DNA of 7,075 bases from Natrialbaceae archaeon (lineage in GTDB: Archaea; Halobacteriota; Halobacteria; Halobacteriales; Natrialbaceae). How positions within the stretch are numbered: the first letter of the stretch is position 1; each line of letters starts with the position of its first letter. Under the pieces are notes generated by a model. The model had not been told where the DNA came from and did no database searches. It saw only the letters and a list, made by a program, of their open reading frames with translations. Shown here piece by piece: positions 1 through 6,182 of this stretch. The stretch lies in contig PUPA01000088.1 of assembly GCA_003552885.1 (NCBI GenBank), positions 1 through 7,075 on the forward strand. Direction: 5' to 3'. The translations under genes were made by a program, and so were the position numbers.

Positions 1-102
1 CCACAGGCGGTCCTCGACGAGCTCGGCGTCGAGCGGTACTGCTGTCGCCGGATGCTCGTCTCCCACGTCGACCTCGTCGACGTCGTCTCGCCGTACCAGT
101 GA
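1..102 (+). CDS. rpoN: RNA polymerase subunit N (Rpb10 homologue), 3' end only
   Basis: This is the C-terminal 34 residues of the archaeal RNA polymerase subunit N, reading PQAVLDELGVERYCCRRM and ending SPYQ. The family is about 64-65 residues long, so roughly the first 30, including the N-terminal CxxC zinc pair, lie off the left edge. The visible Cys-Cys-Arg-Arg-Met is the second half of the zinc site and is the hallmark of the Rpb10/RpoN family; the family member is a small zinc-bundle protein of the polymerase assembly platform. The TGA stop at 100-102 shares its last base with the ATG of rpoK (TGATG), so translation of the two small polymerase subunits is probably coupled. Partial at the 5' end; the identification is secure. 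Confidence 0.95.
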   Translation, partial: PQAVLDELGVERYCCRRMLVSHVDLVDVVSPYQ

Positions 103-281
103 TGAGAGGGGAACAGTACAACCGCTACGAGAAAGCCCGCATCCTCGGAGCCCGGGCGTTGCAGATCTCCCACGGCGCGCCGGTGTTGATCGAGACCGAC
201 CAGGCCGAGCCGATCCTCATCGCCGCCGAGGAGTACGACGCGAACGTGCTCCCGTTTACGGTCAAACGGGGGGGTCGATGA
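102..281 (+). CDS. rpoK: RNA polymerase subunit K (Rpb6/omega homologue)
   Basis: A 59-residue protein, the normal size for haloarchaeal subunit K. Rpb6/omega family members help assemble and stabilise the polymerase by clamping the largest subunit. The diagnostic segment NRYEKARILGARALQIS lies at residues 7-23 and is followed by GAPVLIETDQAEPILIAAEE and a basic end (VKRGGR). The ATG at 102 is preferred to the GTG three bases upstream because it overlaps the rpoN stop in the usual TGATG arrangement. The stop at 279-281 overlaps the enolase ATG by four bases (ATGA), giving a coupled rpoN-rpoK-eno run. No separate promoter is visible in front of it, so it should be expressed from the upstream ribosomal-protein/polymerase operon. 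Confidence 0.95.
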   Translation: MRGEQYNRYEKARILGARALQISHGAPVLIETDQAEPILIAAEEYDANVLPFTVKRGGR

Positions 282-1483
282 CGCTGATCACCGGCGTCCG
301 CCTCCGGACGGTGCTCGACTCGCGGGGGAATCAGACGGTCGAAGCCGACGTGCTCACCGAGAGCGGCGGGTTCGGCCGAGCGATCGCCCCGTCCGGGGCG
401 AGCACGGGCGCCCACGAAGCGGTCGAACGCCCGCCCGGCGAGGCGATCGCTGCCGCCCGCGAGCGCGCGGTCCCCCGGCTGGTCGGGGAGGCCCACGCCG
501 GCAACCAGCGGGAAGTCGACGCCGCCTTACACGCCGCCGACGGCACAGAGGACTTCTCCGGGATCGGTGCGAACAGCGCGGTCGCGATCTCGATGGCCGC
601 CGCGAAAGCCGGCGCGGACGTCCTCGGTGCGCCCCTCTACCAGCATCTCGGGGGCACCTTCCGCGGGGAGAGCCTCCCGACGCCGCTTGGCAACGTCGTC
701 GGCGGCGGGGAACACGCCGCGGACGCGACGGACATCCAGGAGTTTCTCGTCGCGCCCGTCGGCGCGCCGAACGTCTCGGACGCCGTCTTCGCCAACGCGG
801 CCGTCCACGCCGAGGTCGGGGAGCTGCTCGAAGAGCGTGGCGTTCCCGCCGGCAAGGGTGACGAGGGTGCGTGGGCGCCACCGATCGACGACGGCGAGGC
901 GTTCGAGGTCGTCGCGGAGGCGGCCGCGACGGTCGAAGCCGACGTCGGCTTCGAGATCCGTCTCGGTCTCGACGTCGCGGCCACGGAGCTGTACGATCCC
1001 GACGCCGGCGTCTACGAGTACGAAGACGGAAGCCGCGACCCCGACGAGCAGATCGCGTACGTCGCCGAGCTGGCAACGGAGTACGAGCTCGTCTACGTCG
1101 AGGACCCACTCGAGGAGGACGACTACGAGGGGTTCGCCGAGCTCACGGCCGACGTCGGCGACCGGACGCTGATCTGTGGCGACGACCTGTTCGTGACGAA
1201 CGTCGACCGGCTCGCCGAGGGGATCGAGACGGGGGCTGGAAACAGCATCCTGATCAAACCCAACCAGATCGGCACGCTCACCGACGCCGTCGACGCGATC
1301 GAGCTCGCGGCCCGGAACGGCTACGAGCCGGTCGTCTCCCACCGGTCGGGGGAGACCGAGGACGTAACGATCGCACACCTCGCCGTGGCGACCGACGCAC
1401 CCTACATCAAGACGGGGGCCGTCGGCGGCGAGCGAACCGCAAAGCTCAACGAACTCGTTCGGATCGCAGACGACGCGACATGA
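278..1483 (+). CDS. eno: Enolase (phosphopyruvate hydratase, EC 4.2.1.11)
   Basis: A cytosolic glycolytic/gluconeogenic enzyme that interconverts 2-phosphoglycerate and phosphoenolpyruvate with Mg2+. At 401 residues it has the usual length for haloarchaea, slightly shorter than the roughly 430 of bacterial and yeast enolases. The N-terminal domain has LDSRGNQT (13-20) and the mobile loop SGASTG (39-44). The barrel carries QEF (E155), GDEGAWAP (catalytic E196), the Mg ligand D232 in LDVAATE, E275 in YVEDP, GDD at 301-303, the catalytic lysine K327 in IKPNQIGT, the phosphate-binding HRSGET (355-360) and K378 in IKTG. By alignment to the family these match yeast E168, E211, D246, E295, D320, K345, H373-S375 and K396. 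All catalytic residues are present. It overlaps rpoK and rps2 by ATGA at each end and should be translated in step with them. Confidence 0.97.
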   Translation: MTLITGVRLRTVLDSRGNQTVEADVLTESGGFGRAIAPSGASTGAHEAVERPPGEAIAAARERAVPRLVGEAHAGNQREVDAALHAADGTEDFSGIGANSAVAISMAAAKAGADVLGAPLYQHLGGTFRGESLPTPLGNVVGGGEHAADATDIQEFLVAPVGAPNVSDAVFANAAVHAEVGELLEERGVPAGKGDEGAWAPPIDDGEAFEVVAEAAATVEADVGFEIRLGLDVAATELYDPDAGVYEYEDGSRDPDEQIAYVAELATEYELVYVEDPLEEDDYEGFAELTADVGDRTLICGDDLFVTNVDRLAEGIETGAGNSILIKPNQIGTLTDAVDAIELAARNGYEPVVSHRSGETEDVTIAHLAVATDAPYIKTGAVGGERTAKLNELVRIADDAT

Positions 1484-2226
1484 CAGAAAACGACGCACAA
1501 CAGGAGGGGCTCGACGCCGCCGAGGTGGCGGAGGAGTCGGCCGACGGGGCCGACCCGGTCGAACCCGTAGACGAACAGGACGCCGAGGCAGCCGCCGAGG
1601 CCGAGACAGGACCGACCCTCGACGACGACGTGATGGCCGACGAGGAGGCCGACCTGCTGATCCCCGTCGAGGACTACCTCGGCGCCGGTGTCCACATCGG
1701 CACCCAGCAGAAGACAAAGGACATGGAGCGGTTCATCCACCGCGTCCGGACCGACGGCCTCTACGTGCTCGACGTCTCGAAGACCGACGGACGGATCCGG
1801 ACGGCCGCGGACTTCCTCGCGAACTACACGCCCGAGCAGATCCTGGTCACCTCGAGCCGCCAGTACGGCCGGTTCCCGGCCGAGAAGTTCGCCGAGGCCG
1901 TCGGCGCCCGCGCCCGCACCGGCCGGTTCATCCCGGGGACGCTCACGAACCCGAAGTACGCCGGCTACATCGAACCCGACGTCGTGGTCGTCACCGACCC
2001 GATCGGCGACGCCCAGGCGGTGAAAGAGGCGATCACGGTCGGCATCCCCGTGATCGCGATGTGTGACTCGAACAACCAGACCGGCAACGTCGACCTCGTC
2101 GTCCCGACGAACAACAAGGGTCGAAAAGCGCTGTCGGTCGTCTACTGGCTGCTCGCCAACGAGACCCTCGACCGCCGCGGCGCAGAGCCGGCGTACGCAC
2201 TCGAGGACTTCGAGAGCATCGTCTGA
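1480..2226 (+). CDS. rps2: Small-subunit ribosomal protein uS2 (S2)
   Basis: A 248-residue archaeal S2 protein of the 30S subunit. The first 55-60 residues are a disordered, strongly acidic and Ala-rich extension (DEQDAEAAAEAE and similar), a common halophilic addition to S2. The conserved core starts near residue 60 (LLIPVEDYLGAGVHIGTQ) and includes GLYVLDVSKTDGRI (93-106), TSSRQYGRFPAEKF (124-137), FIPGTLTNP (150-158), PDVVVVTDP (166-174), IGIP-like VGIPVIAMCDSN (187-198) and VPTNNKGRKAL (208-218). A much longer open frame runs in from inside eno, but only the ATG at 1480 gives a sensible protein. That ATG overlaps the eno stop by four bases (ATGA) with no Shine-Dalgarno, which supports translational coupling. 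It is the last plus-strand gene of the operon; the next gene converges on it. Confidence 0.96.
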   Translation: MTENDAQQEGLDAAEVAEESADGADPVEPVDEQDAEAAAEAETGPTLDDDVMADEEADLLIPVEDYLGAGVHIGTQQKTKDMERFIHRVRTDGLYVLDVSKTDGRIRTAADFLANYTPEQILVTSSRQYGRFPAEKFAEAVGARARTGRFIPGTLTNPKYAGYIEPDVVVVTDPIGDAQAVKEAITVGIPVIAMCDSNNQTGNVDLVVPTNNKGRKALSVVYWLLANETLDRRGAEPAYALEDFESIV

Positions 2227-2247
2227 GCGGGTTCCGTTCTCGTTCCG

Positions 2248-2313
2248 TCCGTCGGATCGAACAGCTACCTCCGTCGGATCGAACGGCTACCTCCGTCGGA
2301 TCGAACGGCTACC
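2248..2313. repeat. Three tandem 22-bp repeats between convergent genes
   Basis: Three head-to-tail copies of a 22-bp unit lie at 2248-2269, 2270-2291 and 2292-2313, with the first four bases of a fourth copy following. Copies 2 and 3 are identical; copy 1 differs by one base (A instead of G at 2263). Each unit contains the imperfect palindrome CCGTCGGATCGAACGG centred on GATC (CCGT..GATC..ACGG), which would form only a weak hairpin. The array fills most of the gap between the stops of rps2 and the convergent P-type ATPase gene. It could be part of a bidirectional transcription end region or a protein-binding array; neither is shown by the sequence. Confidence 0.9.
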
Positions 2314-2316
2314 TCC

Positions 2317-2335
2317 GACCGGGAGCCGGCCGGTC
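2317..2335. terminator. Possible stem-loop at the 3' end of the ATPase gene
   Basis: GACCGG (2317-2322) and CCGGTC (2330-2335) form a perfect 6-bp GC-rich stem around a 7-base loop. It overlaps the ATPase stop codon and lies about 90 bases past the rps2 stop. No T-run follows on either strand, and haloarchaeal terminators generally depend on T-runs rather than stems, so the terminator role is only a possibility. Random stems of this size are common at this GC content. Confidence 0.25.
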
Positions 2336-4727
2336 AGCCGGCGACCAGCGAGCGTTCGGCGTTCGCCGCCACCAGCGAGGCCGCGATCACCGTCGCCCCG
2401 AACGCCACGGGGGGACTGAGCACCCCGAGGAGGGCCGCGGGGATCACGACCGCGTTGTACGAGAGTGCGAGCACCACATTCTCCCGGAGGCGCCGGCCCG
2501 CGGCGGTCGCGAGGTCGAAGGCCGTCTCGACCGCCGACAGCTCCTCGCCGACGACCGCGAGGTCGGCGGCGTCGGAGGCGAGCGCGGTGCCGGAGCCGAG
2601 TGCGATCCCGAGGTCGGCAGCCGCCAGCGCGGGGGCGTCGTTCGTCCCGTCGCCGACCATCGCGACGGTCCCCCTCGCGCGCAGCCGCTCGACCGTCGCG
2701 GTCTTGCCCGCCGGGGGGACGCCGGCGAAGACGCGGTCGACGTCCGGACGTTCGCGGGCGAACCGCGTGGCCTCCTCGTGGTCGCCGGTGAGGACCACGG
2801 TCTCGATCCCCCGGTCGTGGAGCGCCGCCATCGTTTCGGCCCACCCCTCGCGGGGTTCGTCACCGAGGGTGACGAGCCCCTCCGCGCGGCCGTCGCGGCC
2901 GACGACGACGGGGAGCCGGCCGGCGGCCCGGACGTCCGCGAGCCGCTCGCGGACCGGCCCGGGGATCGACCACCCCCGTTCGTCGAAGAGCTCCGGGTGG
3001 CCGACGAGGAGCTCCCGGCCGTCGACCCGCCCGCCGACGCCCGTCGCGTGGCTCCGAAACGCCGAGACCTGCCCGTGTTCGATCCCGCCGTCGGTCACCC
3101 CCCGGCCGGCCTCCGCGGCGGCCACTACCGCCTTCGCGGCCGGATGGGCCGACCGTCGTTCGAGGGCGGCGGCCATCTCGAGGGCCTCTTCGGGGAGTGC
3201 GACGTCGAGGACGGCCATCGAGCCGGTCGTGAGCGTCCCGGTCTTATCGAAGACGACGACGTCGACCCCGCGCAGGCGTTCGAGGACGCTCTCGTCGAAG
3301 ACGACGATCCCGCGTTCGGTGGCCTCCCTGACGCTCGCGGCGACCGAAAGCGGCGTCGCGAAGCCGACGACCCACGGCGTACAGACGAAAAGCGTCGCGA
3401 GCGACGCGAGCGTCGCCTCGGTCGGCGTTGCCCCGAGGACGGCCGTTCCGACGCCGACCAGGGCCGCGAGCCCGAGGACCGCCGGCAGCACCCGCCCGGC
3501 CAGCTCGTCGGCCCGGCGCCCGACGCCGTGGTCGGCGCTCTGGAGGTTCCAGACGGTCGTCGTCAGCCGATCGATGCCGCGTTCGGTGCCCGAGCCCGCC
3601 TCACAGACGGCCGCGCCCTCGAGGACGGCCGAGCCGCCGATGAGCTCGTCGCCGGCTCGTTTCGCCACCGGGAGGTTCTCGCCCGTAATGACGGCCTCGT
3701 CGACCGCACACTCCCCCTCCGCGAGGACGCCGTCGACGGGGATCCGCTCGCCGGCCCGGACGAGCACCCGATCGCCCGGCTCGACCTCCCCGACGGGGAC
3801 GCACTCGCCGGTTCCCTCGAGCCGTGCCTCCGCGACCTCAGAGACGGTGAGCGCCGAGAGCTCGTCGACGGCCAGCCGTTTCACCAGCGACTCGTAGTAG
3901 ATCGCGGCGACCGTGACGACGACGATCGCGATCGTCAGGTCGTGGTAGACGTCCGTCCGACCCAGCCCGATCGCGACGAGCCCGTAGACGAACGCACCCG
4001 TGGCAGCCAGCGCGACGAGCAACTCGGTGTTTCCCCGACGCATCCGAACGCCGACGTAGCTCCCGCGTATGAGCGGCGCGCCGGTGAACCAGAACACGAG
4101 CCCGGTCAGCGTCGAGAGGACCAGAAAGAAGATCATCGCAGCGGGGCTCGCGAGCGCCCGATCGAACACCGCCAGGACGACGTCGTCGTACAGAAATCGC
4201 AGGTGGGCCGGGTAGAGGATCGTCAGGTAGTGGACCATCACGAACAGCCCGAACATGACGCCGGCGATGTACCGCCCCTGGAGCATATCGCGCGAGCGGC
4301 GGCTGCGCAGCCCGGTCACCTCCCGGGAGCGACGGGTCACCCCGTCGCCGTCGGCCGCGGCGGCGTCCTCCCGGAGGTACGCCTCGTAGCCGGTTCGGCT
4401 CAACGCCGCCTCGAGTTCCGCCTTCGTGGTCCGCTCTGGGTCGTGGTCGATCCGGACGGTCTCCGTGACGTAGCTGGCCTCCGCGTCCGCGACGCCCTCG
4501 GCGGTCGCGAGCGCCTCGAGGTACACCTCACAGCTCCGTGAGTGCATGCCGTCGACCCGCAGGAACGTGCGGACGTGCCCCTCGGGAATCGGGCTGGGGC
4601 CACCGTCGTTCGCGTCGCCTTCCGCCGGCACTCCGAGCTCCCCGTAGACGGCCCGACAGCCCGACGAACAGAACCGCTCGTCGCCGACGGGTTCCCCACA
4701 GAGCCGACAGCCGTCGTCGCCGGTCAC
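2334..4727 (-). CDS. Heavy-metal-type (P1B) P-type ATPase with atypical metal site
   Basis: A 797-residue membrane cation pump of the CopA/CcoI-like P1B family. Order: an N-terminal Cys-rich metal-binding segment CRLC-x9-CSSGC (C7, C10, C20, C24; like the metal-binding domain of FixI/CcoI pumps); an HMA-like domain (about 50-118) with GMHSRSC, so the usual CxxC is SxxC; about eight membrane segments (near 153-173, 197-217, 233-253, 263-283, 414-436, 440-465, 748-768, 772-791); actuator TGE (348-350); phosphorylation site DKTGT (D494); SAHP (526-529); and hinge GDGTNDAP (692-699). The catalytic cycle therefore looks intact. The intramembrane CPC motif reads C-TPW (449-452), and M8 lacks the Met/Ser motif of copper pumps, although M7 keeps YN (757-758). 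The GTG at 4727 is chosen because coding similarity begins there and it overlaps a small upstream ORF; the longer open frame runs into the AI-2E gene without family similarity. The transported ion and direction cannot be assigned. Confidence 0.9.
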   Translation of the reverse strand: MTGDDGCRLCGEPVGDERFCSSGCRAVYGELGVPAEGDANDGGPSPIPEGHVRTFLRVDGMHSRSCEVYLEALATAEGVADAEASYVTETVRIDHDPERTTKAELEAALSRTGYEAYLREDAAAADGDGVTRRSREVTGLRSRRSRDMLQGRYIAGVMFGLFVMVHYLTILYPAHLRFLYDDVVLAVFDRALASPAAMIFFLVLSTLTGLVFWFTGAPLIRGSYVGVRMRRGNTELLVALAATGAFVYGLVAIGLGRTDVYHDLTIAIVVVTVAAIYYESLVKRLAVDELSALTVSEVAEARLEGTGECVPVGEVEPGDRVLVRAGERIPVDGVLAEGECAVDEAVITGENLPVAKRAGDELIGGSAVLEGAAVCEAGSGTERGIDRLTTTVWNLQSADHGVGRRADELAGRVLPAVLGLAALVGVGTAVLGATPTEATLASLATLFVCTPWVVGFATPLSVAASVREATERGIVVFDESVLERLRGVDVVVFDKTGTLTTGSMAVLDVALPEEALEMAAALERRSAHPAAKAVVAAAEAGRGVTDGGIEHGQVSAFRSHATGVGGRVDGRELLVGHPELFDERGWSIPGPVRERLADVRAAGRLPVVVGRDGRAEGLVTLGDEPREGWAETMAALHDRGIETVVLTGDHEEATRFARERPDVDRVFAGVPPAGKTATVERLRARGTVAMVGDGTNDAPALAAADLGIALGSGTALASDAADLAVVGEELSAVETAFDLATAAGRRLRENVVLALSYNAVVIPAALLGVLSPPVAFGATVIAASLVAANAERSLVAG

Positions 4728-4792
4728 GGCCCGACCACCCCGGCGACCGGCCGATCGGGGGGCATCACGGCCAGCGTGACGAACGGTTCCAT
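4724..4792 (-). CDS. Possible 22-residue leader ORF coupled to the ATPase
   Basis: An ATG-initiated 22-codon ORF begins MEPFVTLAVMPPDRP. Its TGA stop overlaps the ATPase GTG start (GTGA), the same coupling geometry used by the other genes here. It has no Cys or His and no recognised family. In favour of translation: an AT-rich inverted repeat lies 25-36 bases upstream of its ATG, the distance expected for a TATA/BRE element of a leaderless haloarchaeal mRNA, whereas no AT-rich patch sits at that distance from the ATPase GTG. Against: it is short, GC-rich sequence gives chance ORFs, and it could simply be 5' untranslated RNA. Treat as hypothetical. Confidence 0.35.
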   Translation of the reverse strand: MEPFVTLAVMPPDRPVAGVVGP

Positions 4793-4816
4793 GTGACAGT
4801 CGACGGCGCGGCGAGT

Positions 4817-4828
4817 GAAACAGGTTTC
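4817..4828 (-). promoter_or_regulatory. Promoter/operator-like inverted repeat upstream of the ATPase
   Basis: GAAAC-AG-GTTTC is a perfect 5-bp inverted repeat with a 2-bp spacer in the gap between the AI-2E and ATPase genes. It is the most AT-rich patch of that gap. It lies at -25 to -36 from the ATG at 4792, where archaeal BRE and TATA elements sit when transcription starts at or next to the start codon. A symmetric site here could be the core promoter, an overlapping operator, or both. Inference from position and symmetry only. Confidence 0.4.
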
Positions 4829-4848
4829 CCCACGAGGGTGGTCGTGAC

Positions 4849-6135
4849 CTATCGGCCGTCGCCGGCCGACCGCCCACCCCCGGGGACGTGGCCGTCTCCC
4901 GGTTCGAGGCCTTCCTCCCGTTCGTCGTCGGGAGCCTCCTTGCCCTCCCTGCCGGGATCCTCACTTCCTTGCCCGTTGCCACCGGCGCTCCCGTCACCCT
5001 CCCTGCCGGGAGCCTCGCTTCCCTCCCGGTCGTCTTCGCCCTTCTCCCGTTCGTCGTCGGGATCCTCCTCGCCCTCCCCGGCTTCAGCGTCGACGGCCGC
5101 CGAGCCGGTCGCCTCCTGGCTCTCGGCCGAGCGGGCCGGTCCGTGGGCGTACAGCTCGGCGACGGTCTTGAACGTCCCGAGGACGACGGGGCCGAAGAAC
5201 AGCCCCATGACGCCGGCGACGGCGACGCCGCCGAAGATGCCGACGATGACGGTGGCGACGCTCATGCTCGCTCCCCGCCCCACCGCGATCGGCCGGAGGG
5301 CGTTGTCCGAGAGGCTCACGATCACGGCGCCGTAGGCGAAAAGGGCCACGCCGGCCACCGGCCGGCCGACGACGATCAGGTAGATCGAGACCGGTGCCCA
5401 GACGAGCGAGGCCCCGATCAGCGGCAGCAACGAGAGGACGAAGGTGACGATAAAGAAGAAGACGAGACTCGGAATCCCGACGAGCGCCAGCCCGATCGTC
5501 GTCAACAGCGCCTGGACGCCGGCGACGGCGACGTTCGCGACGATCGCGACGTACAACAGCCGATCGACCCGGGAGAAAAGCTCGGTCCGTGTGGCCCGAC
5601 TCAGGGGCAGTATCGTCCCGATCCAGCGGACGAGGCGATCGCCGTCTCTGAGAAGCGAATAGAGGACGAAAAGCGACACCGTGAGCCCGATGAGAAAGCC
5701 CGGAAGGCCGCCGGCGACCGCGAGCGCCTGGTCGGCCAGCCCGCGGGCGGCGGTCTCGATCGGTCCCTGCAGCTCGCCGTACAGCGCCACGACGTCGACC
5801 TCGAGGCCGAATTCGGCGAGGCGCTGCTCGAAGACCTCGATCTCGAGGTCGCCGGCGTCGATCGCCCTCGCGAGCTCGACGGCCTGGTCGGCCGCGACGA
5901 GCAGGACGACCGCGAGCGGGGCCAGGATCGCGACCGTCGCCACGACCAGGAGGGCGGCCGCCGTCGCCGTCCGTCCGGCACGGGGTTCGAGCCGTCGCTG
6001 CAACGGGTAGAGGACGTACGCGAGCACGACCGCGGCGAGCACGAACTGCAGGTACGGGAGGACGACGACCACCGAGAGTGTGCCGACGCCGACGGCGAGG
6101 GCAGCGAGCCACCGGCGGTCGTCCGGCTCGTCCAT
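4849..6135 (-). CDS. AI-2E/PerM-family (UPF0118) transporter with acidic repeat tail
   Basis: A 428-residue integral membrane protein of the AI-2E exporter/PerM family. Members have been linked to autoinducer-2 export and, in some halophiles, to Na+/H+ antiport, so the substrate is not predictable here. Hydrophobic segments lie near residues 10-45 and 57-82, followed by an extra-membrane helical stretch (83-140), then segments near 143-163, 192-215, 219-255, 258-278 and 290-322. Family-typical motifs are LLRDGDRL (161-168), LLPLIGA (236-242), LSDNALRPIAVGR (275-287) and GIFGGVAVAGVMGLFFGP (299-316). The membrane core ends near 330. A soluble, acidic, Gly/Pro-rich tail of about 95 residues follows, built partly of internal repeats (see repeat entry). 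The start is the ATG at 6135; the phased GGTAC array lies just upstream. The ATPase lies downstream on the same strand but probably has its own promoter. Confidence 0.9.
   Translation of the reverse strand: MDEPDDRRWLAALAVGVGTLSVVVVLPYLQFVLAAVVLAYVLYPLQRRLEPRAGRTATAAALLVVATVAILAPLAVVLLVAADQAVELARAIDAGDLEIEVFEQRLAEFGLEVDVVALYGELQGPIETAARGLADQALAVAGGLPGFLIGLTVSLFVLYSLLRDGDRLVRWIGTILPLSRATRTELFSRVDRLLYVAIVANVAVAGVQALLTTIGLALVGIPSLVFFFIVTFVLSLLPLIGASLVWAPVSIYLIVVGRPVAGVALFAYGAVIVSLSDNALRPIAVGRGASMSVATVIVGIFGGVAVAGVMGLFFGPVVLGTFKTVAELYAHGPARSAESQEATGSAAVDAEAGEGEEDPDDEREKGEDDREGSEAPGREGDGSAGGNGQGSEDPGREGKEAPDDEREEGLEPGDGHVPGGGRSAGDGR
4915..5081. repeat. In-frame internal duplications encoding the acidic tail
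   Basis: Two overlapping direct-repeat families lie inside the AI-2E gene. An approximately 38-bp unit at 4915-4952 recurs imperfectly at 5044-5081 (129 bases, 43 codons apart) and encodes the two PDDERE segments. A second unit starting CCCTCCCTGCCGGG at 4943 recurs at 4997 (54 bases, 18 codons apart) and encodes GSEDPGREG and GSEAPGREG. Both offsets are multiples of three, so reading frame is kept. This points to growth of the tail by slippage or recombination of short coding repeats. Confidence 0.8.
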
Positions 6136-6142
6136 GCCCCAC

Positions 6143-6167
6143 GGTACGGCGGGTACCTACATGGTAC
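6143..6167. promoter_or_regulatory. Phased GGTAC/GTACC array, operator-like, before the AI-2E gene
   Basis: Three 5-bp elements alternate in orientation with exact 5-bp spacers: GGTAC (6143-6147), GTACC (6153-6157), GGTAC (6163-6167). They repeat every 10 bp, so all lie on nearly the same face of the helix, and each neighbouring pair forms a perfect inverted repeat. The array covers -8 to -32 relative to the AI-2E start codon, overlapping where the core promoter and start site of a leaderless transcript would be. This fits a repressor or dimeric-regulator site. No specific regulator can be named. Confidence 0.45.
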
Positions 6168-6182
6168 TGTTCCCGCCCGTCA

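Noticed and set aside
871..1479. A long N-terminal extension of ribosomal protein S2
   Set aside because: The frame is open back into eno only because of GC bias. The translated extension is Arg-rich, while the real start at 1480 begins the expected acidic halophilic S2 N-terminus.
527..1717. A 396-residue minus-strand open frame opposite eno and rps2
   Set aside because: It overlaps two certain genes, has a composition dominated by Arg, Val and Asp, and has no recognisable domain.
2248..2313. A CRISPR array
   Set aside because: The units are contiguous with no unique spacers, number only three, and no cas genes are nearby.
2778..4541. A 587-residue plus-strand open frame opposite the ATPase gene
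   Set aside because: It is antisense to a gene with clear motifs, and its Arg/Asp/Gly-rich product is typical of GC-rich shadow frames.
4728..4997. An upstream ATG at 4997 that would lengthen the P-type ATPase by 90 residues
   Set aside because: The extension overlaps the AI-2E coding sequence, is basic and low-complexity, and has no family similarity. The Cys-rich metal-binding domain begins right after the GTG at 4727.
4538..5335. A plus-strand Ser/Pro/Arg-rich open frame of 265 codons
   Set aside because: It is antisense to the AI-2E tail and the ATPase N-terminus, and its Ser/Pro repeats are the reverse reading of the acidic tail repeats.
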